Positions 14,613-23,750 are shown, counted from the first letter of the stretch. The stretch is DNA of 40,524 bases from Clostridium_AI sp002297865 (GCA_937903005.1 CALFNR010000196.1:1-40524); one strand, 5' to 3'. Notes: a model not told the origin generated them from the sequence alone. A program made the numbers and translations.

Positions 14613-16361
14613 ATGGATAAGAAGAAAAATCAGAAAGAAACGTTTATAAAAGTACTGAAATATGTAAAAAAGTATTGGGGTTTCGTTGTACTTTCCTTAG
14701 TATTTGCGGCAGTATCTGTTGCATTCTCTTTGTATATACCAATCCTTACAGGCAGAGCCATTGATCAGATAGTGGGAAAGGGAAATGTGGATTTTGTTGC
14801 TGTATTAAAAATAATAAAACAAATCATTGTTGTGATTGGGATAACTGCTCTTGCACAGTGGATCATGAATGTCTGTAACAACAGAATTACGTACCATGTC
14901 GTGCAGGATATTCGTGCAGAAGCGATTCGTAAAATAGAAATTCTTCCATTAAAATACGTAGACACAAAATCATCTGGTGAAATAGTAAGTCGTGTCATCG
15001 CAGATGTTGATCAGTTTGCAGATGGCTTACTCATGGGATTTACACAGCTTTTTACAGGACTTATTACGATATTTGGGACTCTCGGATTTATGGTGTCAGT
15101 AAACATAAAAATTACTTTTGTAGTGGTAATTATTACACCAGTTTCTCTAGTAGTAGCTAGTTTTATTGCAAAAAGCACCTATTCTATGTTTAAGCTGCAA
15201 TCGGAGACAAGAGGAGAACAGACGGCTTTTATTGATGAAATGGTTGGAAACCAGAAAGTAGTACAGGCTTTTTCTCATGAAGATGAGTCTTTAGAGAAGT
15301 TTGCAGAAATTAATGACCGTCTACAGAAATGTTCTCTACGTGCTATTTTCTATTCCTCCTTGGTAAATCCAAGTACTAGATTTATCAATAGCCTTGTGTA
15401 TACTGGAGTAGGAATCACAGGCGCATTTTCTGTTATCCGAGGAGGTCTTACTGTTGGACAGCTTTCCTGCTTTCTAAGTTATGCAAACCAGTATACAAAA
15501 CCATTTAATGAAATTTCTGGCGTTGTAACAGAACTTCAGAATGCATTGGCATGTGCAGGCAGAATATTTGAACTAATCGAAGAAGAACCTGAGATACAGG
15601 AAGAGGAAGATGCTATCATTCTTTCTGATGCAGATGGCAATGTAAAATTGGAGCACGTTGATTTTTCTTATGTACCAGAACGTGAACTGATCAAAGATTT
15701 AAATCTTCAAGTAAAGCCAGGAGAGAGGGTTGCAATTGTTGGGCCAACTGGTTGTGGAAAAACTACGGTAATCAATCTATTAATGCGGTTTTATGATGTA
15801 GATAAAGGTGCAATTAAAGTGGATGATCAAGATATCAAGACAGTGACTAGAAAGAGCCTTCGTGCTAGCTATGGCATGGTGTTACAAGAGACTTGGTTAA
15901 AGGCAGGAACCATTCGTGAAAATATTGTGATGGGAAAACCTAATGCTACAGATGAAGAAGTGTTAGAAGCAGCAAAAGCCTCACACGCATACAGTTTCAT
16001 TAAACGTCTACCGAATGGATTTGAAACGATTATTTCGGAGGATGGGGGCAATTTGTCACAAGGGCAGAAACAGCTCTTATGCATTACAAGAGTTATGTTG
16101 TGTCTTCCTCCAATGCTGATTCTAGATGAAGCAACTTCTTCTATTGATACAAGAACCGAGATAAAGATTCAGGAAGCATTTGCAAGGATGATGAAGGGAC
16201 GAACCAGCTTTATCGTAGCTCATCGTTTGTCTACAATTCGCGAGGCAGATATTATCCTGGTTATGAAGGATGGTAATATTATTGAACAAGGGAACCATGA
16301 AAGCTTGTTAAAGAAAAACGGCTTTTATGCGAATTTATATAATAGTCAATTCCAGGCTTAG
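14613..16361 (+). CDS. ABC exporter half-transporter, catalytic subunit
   Basis: 582 residues with the same six-helix plus NBD layout. Walker A is GPTGCGKTT near 376, Walker B LILDEATSSID carries the catalytic Glu, and the H-loop is intact (IVAHRLST). Its signature is altered to LSQGQKQL. It therefore complements the upstream subunit: one composite ATP site is intact and the other degenerate, as in the TM287/288 and BmrCD type exporters. Its ribosome site (AAAGGAGG) lies inside the end of the upstream gene and the start is 2 bases after that stop, so equal production is likely. Confidence 0.93.
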   Translation: MDKKKNQKETFIKVLKYVKKYWGFVVLSLVFAAVSVAFSLYIPILTGRAIDQIVGKGNVDFVAVLKIIKQIIVVIGITALAQWIMNVCNNRITYHVVQDIRAEAIRKIEILPLKYVDTKSSGEIVSRVIADVDQFADGLLMGFTQLFTGLITIFGTLGFMVSVNIKITFVVVIITPVSLVVASFIAKSTYSMFKLQSETRGEQTAFIDEMVGNQKVVQAFSHEDESLEKFAEINDRLQKCSLRAIFYSSLVNPSTRFINSLVYTGVGITGAFSVIRGGLTVGQLSCFLSYANQYTKPFNEISGVVTELQNALACAGRIFELIEEEPEIQEEEDAIILSDADGNVKLEHVDFSYVPERELIKDLNLQVKPGERVAIVGPTGCGKTTVINLLMRFYDVDKGAIKVDDQDIKTVTRKSLRASYGMVLQETWLKAGTIRENIVMGKPNATDEEVLEAAKASHAYSFIKRLPNGFETIISEDGGNLSQGQKQLLCITRVMLCLPPMLILDEATSSIDTRTEIKIQEAFARMMKGRTSFIVAHRLSTIREADIILVMKDGNIIEQGNHESLLKKNGFYANLYNSQFQA

Positions 16362-16382
16362 TAAAATTTCTCAGTACAAAAC

Positions 16383-16411
16383 TTGTATTCACAAAAAACA
16401 GGTGTTATACT
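16383..16411 (+). promoter_or_regulatory. Promoter of map
   Basis: TTGTAT (16383-16388), 17-nt spacer, TATACT (16406-16411), 37 bases before the start codon. Confidence 0.6.
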
Positions 16412-16448
16412 AGAACAAGTTAAATAAACAGAAAGAGATGCGATTAAT

Positions 16449-17318
16449 ATGAAGATAGGACGTAATGATCCATGTTGGTGTGGCAGTCATAAAAAGTATA
16501 AAAGCTGTCATTTAGCATTTGATGAAAAGATTAGAGAATATGAAGAAAATGGAGCGATAGTTCCAACACATGATATGATTAAGACACCAGAACAGATTGA
16601 AGGAATCCGCAAAGCGGGTGAGATTAATACAATGGTTCTTGATAAAGTAGAACAATATGTAAAAGAAGGTGTCACAACAGACGAATTAGATAAAATTGTT
16701 CACGATTACACAATCGAGCTAGGTGCTATACCAGCTTGCTTAGGGTATTGTGGTTATCCAAAGAGTGTTTGCACGTCAATTAATGAAGTGGTTTGTCATG
16801 GAATACCAGATCCAAAACGTGTGTTAAAGAGTGGCGACATTATCAATATTGACTGTACAACAATATACAATGGATATTATGGAGATGCATCTCGTATGTA
16901 TTGTATCGGTGATGTTGACCCAGAAGTTCGTAAATTAGTAGAAGTAACAAAAGAATGCCTGGAATTAGGTCTCAAAGAAGCAAAACCATATAGTTTCCTT
17001 GGAGATATTGGATACGTGATTAATGAACATGCTACAAAACATGGTTTCACAGTAGTTCGAGATATTTGCGGACATGGTTGTGGTGTTGATTTCCATGAAG
17101 AACCTTATGTAAGCCATATTGGTAACCGAGGAGAGGACATGCTGATTGTACCTGGTATGACATTTACCATTGAACCAATGATAAATATGGGTGTAGCGGA
17201 GTATTATGAGGACGAAGAAGATGGATGGACCATTTCTACTGCTGATGGAAAACCTTCCGCACAGTGGGAATATACAATTTTAATTACGGAGACAGGAGCT
17301 GAGATTCTGTCTAGATAA
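16449..17318 (+). CDS. map: Methionine aminopeptidase type I with N-terminal SEC-C zinc motif
   Basis: 289 residues. Residues 5-21 form a SEC-C zinc finger (NDPCWCGSHKKYKSCH), known from SecA and often found on clostridial MetAPs, where it probably aids ribosome or chaperone contact. The catalytic pita-bread domain follows from about residue 45. Metal-ligand motifs are NIDCTTIYNGYYGDASR (two Asp), GHGCGVDFHEEPYV (His), TFTIEPM (Glu) and the final WEYTILIT (Glu). It removes the initiator Met from new proteins in the cytosol. It is monocistronic, with its own promoter and a strong terminator. Confidence 0.95.
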   Translation: MKIGRNDPCWCGSHKKYKSCHLAFDEKIREYEENGAIVPTHDMIKTPEQIEGIRKAGEINTMVLDKVEQYVKEGVTTDELDKIVHDYTIELGAIPACLGYCGYPKSVCTSINEVVCHGIPDPKRVLKSGDIINIDCTTIYNGYYGDASRMYCIGDVDPEVRKLVEVTKECLELGLKEAKPYSFLGDIGYVINEHATKHGFTVVRDICGHGCGVDFHEEPYVSHIGNRGEDMLIVPGMTFTIEPMINMGVAEYYEDEEDGWTISTADGKPSAQWEYTILITETGAEILSR

Positions 17319-17329
17319 TAAAGCTTTGA

Positions 17330-17361
17330 GACTGTATTGTAATTACAATACAGTCTTTTTT
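17330..17361 (+). terminator. Intrinsic terminator after map
   Basis: A perfect 26-base palindrome, GACTGTATTGTAA (17330-17342) facing TTACAATACAGTC, followed by TTTTTTT. Confidence 0.9.
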
Positions 17362-17365
17362 ATAT

Positions 17366-17394
17366 TTGTTATTTCTTCTGCAATGGGGTATAAT
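17366..17394 (+). promoter_or_regulatory. Promoter of the xpaC-telA operon
   Basis: TTGTTA (17366-17371), 17-nt spacer, TATAAT (17389-17394), 34 bases before the start codon. Confidence 0.65.
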
Positions 17395-17428
17395 TGTGAA
17401 AGACGGTTACTGTTTTTAGGAGGTAAGT

Positions 17429-18817
17429 ATGTATAAGAGAAATATGGGAGAATATTTAAAGGATGCGAAATCCGCAGTAGAAGATGCCGTAAATACCGGT
17501 GATTATCGGGAATTAAGTAATAGATTAGGGAATCTAGCAGGTGATGCCATTCATGAATTGAATCGCGCGACAGGTTCATTTTGTGGGCATAAGGATGAGT
17601 TTGATAAGAATGTACCACCATTTGGGAAAGAAAATCGAGACTTTTATAATCAAGGCATGCCTGGGCAAGATGGATTTTCTGGCAGAATGAAAGATTACGC
17701 TAGACAGCAGAAACAAAAATATAAAGAACAGTATAGACAAGATAGAAATAATTACAGACAGCAGTACACTCAAGACAGAAATAATTGCAGGCAGCAGTAT
17801 CGCCAAAATAGAACATATGCAAAAAGCAATCCTGTCGTCTATTCCAATACAAGAACAATGAGAGTGCCTAAGGTAAAAGTAAAGGGAAGAGTATCATCTG
17901 TTTTATATACAGTATTTGGCTCTCTAGGTTTAGTTGGTTTTGGTATTACAGCCTTAGTGATGTTTTGTATATGGGCAGGAGCAGGGTTTACAGGCGGTCC
18001 TTTACAAATCCTGGCTATTATATTTACAGGTGTAACATTGGGAAGCATCTTTATGTTAAAGGTTGGTTTAAAACAAGGAAAGTTTGTGAATCGTTTTGGA
18101 ATATATCAATCTTTATTAAGCAAGAATAAGGTCTGTGAAATAAAACGAATGGCTGAGTATGTGAACAAGTCAGAAAGTTTTGTAGTGAAAGAGTTACAGA
18201 AAATGATGGCATTTAATATGTTTCGAGATGCACATTTTGATGACAAGAAGACATGCTTTATGTTAGGTGATGATATTTATGAGCAGTACCAAAATGCAGA
18301 AAAAAGCCTTAGAGAACGTGAAGTGGAGCAGAAGAAGCAGAAGGAAGAACAAGCAAACAAGGTTGTCAATGAAGAACTTGAAAAAGCAATTTCAGAAGGC
18401 CGTACTTATATTCAGCAGCTTAGAAAGGCCAATGATGATATACCAGGAGAAGAAATCAGTAGAAAATTGGACAGGCTGGAAACGGTTATCAGTAAAATAT
18501 TCGTATGCGTAGAGAGACATCCTGAAAAGCTTTCAGAAATCAGAAAGTTTATGCAATACTATCTTCCGATTACGATAAAACTTGTCAATGCATATAAGGA
18601 ATTCGATTCACAGCCCATTCAAGGTGAAAACATAAAGAATTCAAAAGCAGAAATTGAGAATACTTTAGATACAATCGATTTAGCATTTGAAAAATTATTA
18701 GACAGTTTATATGAAGATGAGGCAATGGAAGTTTCCTCCGATATTTCTGTATTAAATGCGTTATTTGCACAAGAAGGGTTAACAAAAAAGGATTTTGATT
18801 TAAAGGATAAAAAATAG
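17429..18817 (+). CDS. XpaC-like membrane protein (5-bromo-4-chloroindolyl phosphate hydrolysis family)
   Basis: 462 residues. The N-terminal 85 residues are soluble. Residues about 90-125 are a Gln/Arg/Tyr/Asn-rich stretch with near-repeats (YRQDRNNYRQQ, YTQDRNNCRQQ, YRQNRT). Two membrane segments lie near 155-180 and 185-210, and the C-terminal half is helical and partly coiled coil. The family (XpaC) is regularly paired with TelA, as here: telA starts 14 bp downstream with its own GGAGGAG. The family name comes from an old colony-dye phenotype; the molecular role is unknown, with proposed links to envelope stress. Confidence 0.75.
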   Translation: MYKRNMGEYLKDAKSAVEDAVNTGDYRELSNRLGNLAGDAIHELNRATGSFCGHKDEFDKNVPPFGKENRDFYNQGMPGQDGFSGRMKDYARQQKQKYKEQYRQDRNNYRQQYTQDRNNCRQQYRQNRTYAKSNPVVYSNTRTMRVPKVKVKGRVSSVLYTVFGSLGLVGFGITALVMFCIWAGAGFTGGPLQILAIIFTGVTLGSIFMLKVGLKQGKFVNRFGIYQSLLSKNKVCEIKRMAEYVNKSESFVVKELQKMMAFNMFRDAHFDDKKTCFMLGDDIYEQYQNAEKSLREREVEQKKQKEEQANKVVNEELEKAISEGRTYIQQLRKANDDIPGEEISRKLDRLETVISKIFVCVERHPEKLSEIRKFMQYYLPITIKLVNAYKEFDSQPIQGENIKNSKAEIENTLDTIDLAFEKLLDSLYEDEAMEVSSDISVLNALFAQEGLTKKDFDLKDKK

Positions 18818-18831
18818 ATAGGAGGAGTAAT

Positions 18832-19980
18832 ATGAGTGATGAATTTAACATGGATAATCCAACACCAACTTTAACATTTGAACCATTTGGAGCAGAAACA
18901 AAGCAGGAGATAGTGGCAGAGCCTGAAAAGGAAAAACCAGCAGTTGAGGAACCTTCTTTAACTCCAGAAGAGCAGAAGATGGTAGATGATTTTGCAAAGC
19001 AGATTGAGCTAAGTAATAGCAATATGATTTTACAGTATGGTGCAGGTGCCCAGAAGAAAATTGCTGATTTCTCCGAAACAGCCTTGAACAATGTAAAATC
19101 AAAAGATTTAGGCGAAATTGGTGAGATGCTTAGTGGTGTTGTAACAGAGCTTAAGAGTTTTGAAATAAAGGAAGAAGAAAAGGGAAAATTCCTTGGTTTC
19201 TTCAAAAGCAAAGCAAACAAAATTGAAGCCATGAAAACAAAGTACAACAGTGCAGAAAAGAATGTAAATCAGATTTGTGAAGCACTAGAAGCACATCAAG
19301 TCCAGCTTTTAAAAGATGTTGCTATGTTAGACAAAATGTATGAAATTAACAAAACATATTTTAAAGAATTATCCATGTACATCTTAGCAGGTAAGAAAAA
19401 GCTACAGGAAGTGCAGACGACAGAACTTCCCGCATTAGCAGAAAAAGCACAGCGTACAGGACTTCCAGAAGACGCACAGGCAGTGAATGATATGACAAGC
19501 CTATGTAACCGCTTTGAAAAGAAAATTCACGATTTGGAATTAACTAGAATGATAAGTATTCAGATGGCTCCACAGATTCGTCTGGTACAAGGAAACGATA
19601 CCTTAATGAGCGAAAAAATTCAGTCTACTATTGTGAATACAATTCCTCTATGGAAGAGTCAGATGGTATTAGCACTTGGGGTTACGCATTCAGAGCAGGC
19701 TGCAAGAGCACAAAGAGAAGTTACAGACATGACCAATGCCTTACTTCGTAAGAACGCAGAGACTCTTAAGATGGCAACCATCGAAACGGCAAAAGAAAGC
19801 GAACGTGGCATAGTCGATATGGAAACGCTTAAAATAACCAATGAATCTCTGATTACAACGCTAGATGAAGTGCTTCGTATACAGACAGAAGGAAAGCAGA
19901 AACGAAAAGAAGCGGAAGTGGAACTGAATCGTATGGAAGCTGAATTAAAGAATAAGTTATTAAATTTGAATTCACATTAG
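18832..19980 (+). CDS. TelA / toxic anion resistance family protein
   Basis: 382 residues, soluble and mostly helical, with a Pro/Glu-rich N-terminal leader of about 45 residues followed by the TelA domain (TPEEQKMVDDFAKQIEL... to LNRMEAEL). TelA proteins are associated with tellurite, bacteriocin and cell-wall antibiotic tolerance, but the biochemical role is not settled. It is second in the operon behind the XpaC-like gene, the usual order, and is followed by a clear terminator. Confidence 0.88.
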   Translation: MSDEFNMDNPTPTLTFEPFGAETKQEIVAEPEKEKPAVEEPSLTPEEQKMVDDFAKQIELSNSNMILQYGAGAQKKIADFSETALNNVKSKDLGEIGEMLSGVVTELKSFEIKEEEKGKFLGFFKSKANKIEAMKTKYNSAEKNVNQICEALEAHQVQLLKDVAMLDKMYEINKTYFKELSMYILAGKKKLQEVQTTELPALAEKAQRTGLPEDAQAVNDMTSLCNRFEKKIHDLELTRMISIQMAPQIRLVQGNDTLMSEKIQSTIVNTIPLWKSQMVLALGVTHSEQAARAQREVTDMTNALLRKNAETLKMATIETAKESERGIVDMETLKITNESLITTLDEVLRIQTEGKQKRKEAEVELNRMEAELKNKLLNLNSH

Positions 19981-19991
19981 GTAAAAAAGGT

Positions 19992-20034
19992 GGCATGTAT
20001 AGCAGTTCGAAAGAATGTTATACATGCCTTTTAT
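19992..20034 (+). terminator. Intrinsic terminator after telA
   Basis: GGCATGTATA (19992-20001) / TATACATGCC (20019-20028), then TTTTATT. Confidence 0.8.
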
Positions 20035-20046
20035 TAACATCACCAT

Positions 20047-20075
20047 TTGTAAATCTCCCAATCTAATGCTATAAT
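20047..20075 (+). promoter_or_regulatory. Promoter of the MBL-fold gene
   Basis: TTGTAA (20047-20052), 17-nt spacer, TATAAT (20070-20075), 49 bases before the start. Confidence 0.65.
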
Positions 20076-20123
20076 AGATAAGAATTTTGAAAAGAGGATA
20101 GGCTAGTTAAAGGAGGTCTTTTG

Positions 20124-20759
20124 ATGAGAGTCGAGAGAATAGCGTGTGGTAGCGTTAACTGTTTCCTTGTAGAGGATGGAGATGACGCGATATTAGTTGA
20201 TACAGGCACTCTTCGTTACAGAGACAAAGTAGATAAGGCGTGTGAACAGGTTAACTTAAGTTTAATTGTTTTGACACACGGACATATCGATCACGTTCAG
20301 AATGCGCAATATTTATCAAAAAAATATCATGTTCCAATTGCAATACATAAATTGGATTATGCACTCACAAAAGACAACTTTTTAGAGCCATTATACGCAC
20401 ATACCTTTTGGGGGAAAATACTTCTTTATTTTTCAAAGTTAAGCACGAAGAAAGAAAGGATAGAACCATTTCCTTGCAATATATTTTTAAAAGAAGGTAT
20501 GGAACTGAAAGAATATGGTGTGGATGCAACCATTATTCGTCTGACCGGACATACCAAAGGCTCAATTGGCCTAAAAATTGGAACCAGTGATTTTATCGTT
20601 GGCGATGCACTTATGAATATAGGAAAACCCTCTGTAGCTAAAATCTATGGCGACTATCAGAAAGTAAAACAAAGCGCCCAGATAATAAGTCAAAGCGGAG
20701 GAAGAATGATTCACTTTGGACACGGAAAAAGCGTACAGAATCGGTTATGGAAGGCGTAA
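20124..20759 (+). CDS. MBL-fold metallohydrolase
   Basis: 211 residues with the metallo-beta-lactamase fold motifs in order: VDTGTL, THGHIDHV (residues about 51-58, metal site 1 and 2 ligands), LTGHTKGSIGL with its His, the bridging Asp in FIVGDALM, and the terminal HFGHGKS. Such proteins include glyoxalase II-like thioesterases and many hydrolases of unknown substrate; nothing here decides between them. ATG 20124 follows AAAGGAGG; the TTG 3 bases earlier is less likely. Confidence 0.88.
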   Translation: MRVERIACGSVNCFLVEDGDDAILVDTGTLRYRDKVDKACEQVNLSLIVLTHGHIDHVQNAQYLSKKYHVPIAIHKLDYALTKDNFLEPLYAHTFWGKILLYFSKLSTKKERIEPFPCNIFLKEGMELKEYGVDATIIRLTGHTKGSIGLKIGTSDFIVGDALMNIGKPSVAKIYGDYQKVKQSAQIISQSGGRMIHFGHGKSVQNRLWKA

Positions 20760-20813
20760 GTCCTATAGAATGTGGAGTACGTAAGTTACAAGATCAGCTA
20801 GTTAGGTGACAAC

Positions 20814-22535
20814 ATGAATAGACAGAATGAATTAAAATTATTTTACAATGATATAAAATACGTTACTAGAAGTTTGAAAAAGGACAGCGAGGCACTTTGC
20901 TGCTTAATAGCATCAAATACTAAGCAGTACAAGCTGAGAGAACCTCGTGAAATAGAGGCATTTATGAAAGATGAGGAAAAGAGGCTTAGTGAGTTAAAAC
21001 AAATCGTTCACCAGCTTCATAAAATGGCAAAAAGGGGAAAGCAGAAATTTCACATCAAGGAATGGAAAAGCTTTAAGGAACTGGATGATTTGTTAGAATC
21101 GAACCTTGGAATATCGGAAGAATTAAAGCCATCTGCGTTGTGGTTTAAAGCGTCAAATTATGACGAAATTTACGATATTTTAGACGAAGCCCAGACAAAA
21201 ACAGAAGATACTATTAAGAGTAGAAAGAGAATTTTTAAGGTGTGGAGCGAAGACGTGCTTCTGGCTCATAATGTTCGCTTTACGATTGAATATGTGGATA
21301 TGTTGGGGAAAAGCAGCAAATACTTTAATACAAATTTCTGGAAATATAGAAAGATTCTGAAGAATTTATTTATCGAAGATGAATCCTTATATTCTGATGA
21401 GGAAATCAAATTATTAAAGAAAAACGTTGCAACTATGACCGAAAATGATAACTGGTTATTTTTTAAAAAAAGAAGAATTACAGAAGTATTAGGTGAGAAT
21501 TATATTGGTAAAGAAACTGATTTTAATCAGATTCGAAAAAATTACGATAAATTTTATTCCTGGCTGCTAAAACAACCAGAAGAAAGTCAAATTACGTTGG
21601 AGAATTTTCCAGAGTATTGTGAATATGTTCGTGAATTGCAAAAAACAGAATATATGGATTATTTTCAAAAACTGCATGAGTTCATTCCTTTTTTTAATTC
21701 AGATATTGTATATAATATGGAATTTGCAAAGCTTGAACAGCAAATTATGGACTATCGCAATGCACTAAAAGTAATTCACAACCAGTATGGAATTTCTTAT
21801 TTTGAGGAAGTGAAAGAAGTATCGACGTTTGATAAGTGGAACAAGCTTATTCAGAGAGTGCTGGACAAGGAGAATTGGCTGAAGGAAAAGAAGAAAGACA
21901 TTGATGACGTATTCGGAGAGAGCTATGAAGGAATCAGTACAAATTGGGAAAAGATGAAAGACTGTATACTTGAATCATCCATTGAAATTAATGGAATTCC
22001 AGAGAGACGAATTAAGAGATATGGTTTTATGATAAAAGAAATAGAGGAACCGAATGAGACTTTTAAATCTATTGATGAGGCTATTAACTGGATACTGGAA
22101 AGAGAAACGTCAGTTGCTGTATCTGATATTATCAAACGATGCAGTAAAATGCTTGGACAAAAAAGAACTACAGTAAAATTAAAGAAAGAAATAGAAGAAT
22201 TCATACAAACATCTTTACCCGAAGGTTATTGTTTGGACGGTGATTTTGTAGTAGTTTCTGACAATGGGAAACTTAATTTCTATATTGCGGCAGATAAGGA
22301 GAAACGTGACATAGAAACTGTATCCAGTCAGGAGATGATGTTTGGAATTATGCAGGTTATTAAAGTAGAAGAGGAAATGACATTAGATAATCTGACAAAG
22401 CTGTTTTCTAAGCTTCTAGGTTATCCAAGGAGAACGAAAAACTTGCAGTTACATGTGGAAAATGCAGTGAAACAACTAAAAAATAATGGTAGAATTGTTA
22501 GAAAAAGCGGCGGCTGGACTTTGCTAAAAAATTAA
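20814..22535 (+). CDS. Helicase-less protein with coiled coil and DUF3320-like C-terminus
   Basis: 573 residues, charged and helical. Two internal segments share the pattern (E/D)V(L/F)GE-Y-G--T(D/N)(F/W): EVLGENYIGKETDFNQI near residue 223 and DVFGESYEGISTNWEKM near 365. The last 130 residues contain two lobes, AVSDIIKRCSKMLGQKRTT and MTLDNLTKLFSKLLGYPRRT, then ENAVKQLKNNGRIVRKSGGW, which resembles the tail (DUF3320) of very large DUF4011-type helicases. No Walker or helicase motif is present. It could be a stand-alone relative or the remnant of a large helicase. ATG 20814 follows AGGTGA; it lies 54 bp after the MBL gene and probably shares its transcript. Confidence 0.55.
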   Translation: MNRQNELKLFYNDIKYVTRSLKKDSEALCCLIASNTKQYKLREPREIEAFMKDEEKRLSELKQIVHQLHKMAKRGKQKFHIKEWKSFKELDDLLESNLGISEELKPSALWFKASNYDEIYDILDEAQTKTEDTIKSRKRIFKVWSEDVLLAHNVRFTIEYVDMLGKSSKYFNTNFWKYRKILKNLFIEDESLYSDEEIKLLKKNVATMTENDNWLFFKKRRITEVLGENYIGKETDFNQIRKNYDKFYSWLLKQPEESQITLENFPEYCEYVRELQKTEYMDYFQKLHEFIPFFNSDIVYNMEFAKLEQQIMDYRNALKVIHNQYGISYFEEVKEVSTFDKWNKLIQRVLDKENWLKEKKKDIDDVFGESYEGISTNWEKMKDCILESSIEINGIPERRIKRYGFMIKEIEEPNETFKSIDEAINWILERETSVAVSDIIKRCSKMLGQKRTTVKLKKEIEEFIQTSLPEGYCLDGDFVVVSDNGKLNFYIAADKEKRDIETVSSQEMMFGIMQVIKVEEEMTLDNLTKLFSKLLGYPRRTKNLQLHVENAVKQLKNNGRIVRKSGGWTLLKN

Positions 22536-22570
22536 AGACTGTTCATACTATCTATTGTAACGTGAAACGT

Positions 22571-22589
22571 TTCTAGAATCATTCTAGAA
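22571..22589. repeat. Palindrome upstream of cotJA
   Basis: TTCTAGAAT-C-ATTCTAGAA, perfect 9-bp arms, 27 bases before cotJA. It is followed by CCTCTTTT, so it may be the terminator of the preceding gene or an operator. Confidence 0.5.
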
Positions 22590-22615
22590 CCTCTTTTCTA
22601 AGAAAGGAGCGTATC

Positions 22616-22759
22616 ATGGATAGTGAAATCGCAATTGCAACAGTTCCATGTCAACAATGGAGTGAACCCTATGATTTGGCAAAAGCATTAAAAGAGGGAA
22701 CAATTTTCCCAGAACTTAATAAGCCATTTTATATGGGAGGTGATGATAATGTCCGATAG
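22616..22759 (+). CDS. cotJA: Spore coat associated protein CotJA
   Basis: 47 residues beginning MDSEIAIATVPCQQWSEPYD, with the family core VPxQxW...Y...AL..GTIFPELNKPF. CotJA is a short inner-coat protein made in the mother cell during sporulation. AAAGGAG precedes ATG 22616. The stop overlaps the cotJB start by 11 bases, and the three cotJ genes follow the standard order A-B-C. The upstream region has no clear sigma-E promoter by eye (CATACTAT near 22546 is only suggestive). Confidence 0.88.
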   Translation: MDSEIAIATVPCQQWSEPYDLAKALKEGTIFPELNKPFYMGGDDNVR

Positions 22760-23042
22760 ACAGACATTATTACAGAAAATTAATGAAGCAAGTTTTGCAG
22801 TAGTGGATGCCACCCTATATCTGGATACTCATCCAACAGATACGGAGGCTCTTTCATACTTTAAAAGAGTAATGAATGAGCGAAAAACAGCCATGGCTGA
22901 GTTTGAAGAAAAATATGAGCCTCTTATAGTGGATTGTGTAAAACCCAATGAGAACAATAAAACAGGACATGCCACGAATTATCCGGCAAAAGAACATTGG
23001 ACCTGGGCGGACGGACCGATACCATGGGATAATGTAGAGTAG
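22749..23042 (+). CDS. cotJB: Spore coat protein CotJB
   Basis: 97 residues. The pattern LLQKINEASFAVVDATLYLD, then HPTDTEALSYFKR and the C-terminal WTWADGPIPWDN, identifies CotJB. ATG 22749 has GGAGG 8 bases upstream inside cotJA; GTG 22740 and ATG 22743 in the same frame are too close to that site. It needs CotJC for assembly into the coat. The overlap with cotJA suggests coupled translation. Confidence 0.92.
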   Translation: MSDRQTLLQKINEASFAVVDATLYLDTHPTDTEALSYFKRVMNERKTAMAEFEEKYEPLIVDCVKPNENNKTGHATNYPAKEHWTWADGPIPWDNVE

Positions 23043-23073
23043 AACTAAGTTTAGGCGGAAGGAGAATTCGTTT

Positions 23074-23697
23074 ATGTGGAATTATGAAAAAAGACTACAG
23101 TTTCCTGTAAATATTAAGAAAACTGATCCGAAAACAGCTCAGTTTATCATGTCTCAATATGGTGGTCCAGATGGAGAATTGGCGGCATCTTTGCGATACC
23201 TTTCACAGCGTTACACGATGCCAGATAAGGCAGTTGGAGGATTGTTAACGGATATTGGTACGGAAGAACTAGCGCATATGGAAATTATTTGTGCCATTGT
23301 ATATCAGTTAACAAAGAATCTATCCATTGAAGAAGCCAGGGCAGCAGGATTCGACGCATATTATATTGACCATACAGGCGGAATTTGGCCAGCGGCAGCA
23401 GGAGGAGTTCCATTTACATCTCTAGAATTCCAGTCAAAAGGAGATGCGATTACGGATTTATTCGAAGATTTAGCAGCAGAACAGAAAGCACGCTCGACGT
23501 ATGATAATATTTTGCGTTTCCTTGATGATCCCGATGTAATTGCACCAATTAAATTTTTGCGTGCGAGAGAAATCGTACACTTTCAACGGTTTGGAGAGGC
23601 CTTAGAAAAAGTGAAGGGTGATTTAGATTCCCAGAATTTTTACTTCTATAACCCAGAATTTGATAAGAAAATGTGTGGCTGCCAGAATGTGAAATAG
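23074..23697 (+). CDS. cotJC: Spore coat protein CotJC (manganese-catalase family)
   Basis: 207 residues of the Mn-catalase ferritin-like fold. Metal-ligand candidates are seen in GELAASLRYLSQRY (Glu), IGTEELAHMEII (Glu and His), LFEDLAAEQKARSTYDNI (Glu) and AREIVHFQRFGEAL (Glu, His). It is a coat component with probable peroxide-removing activity. The start has GGAGGAAGGAG-like sequence upstream (GCGGAAGGAG). It closes the cotJABC operon and is followed by a strong terminator. Confidence 0.93.
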   Translation: MWNYEKRLQFPVNIKKTDPKTAQFIMSQYGGPDGELAASLRYLSQRYTMPDKAVGGLLTDIGTEELAHMEIICAIVYQLTKNLSIEEARAAGFDAYYIDHTGGIWPAAAGGVPFTSLEFQSKGDAITDLFEDLAAEQKARSTYDNILRFLDDPDVIAPIKFLRAREIVHFQRFGEALEKVKGDLDSQNFYFYNPEFDKKMCGCQNVK

Positions 23698-23703
23698 TGT
23701 TAG

Positions 23704-23750
23704 CAAGAAATGTCAACTTGTAAAAAGATGCAGGTTGACATTTCTTGTTT
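23704..23750 (+). terminator. Intrinsic terminator after cotJC
   Basis: CAAGAAATGTCAAC (23704-23717) / GTTGACATTTCTTG (23734-23747), a perfect 14-bp stem, then TTT. Its right arm contains the -35 box of bioY. Confidence 0.8.

Noticed and set aside
17725..17815. Short tandem repeats that might suggest a CRISPR or VNTR
   Set aside because: They are imperfect 27-33-base coding repeats (Gln/Arg/Asn-rich) within the xpaC-like gene, with no spacers.
18585..19247. Minus-strand frame of 220 codons across xpaC/telA
   Set aside because: It overlaps two well-supported genes; its composition is that of an antisense shadow with no start signal.
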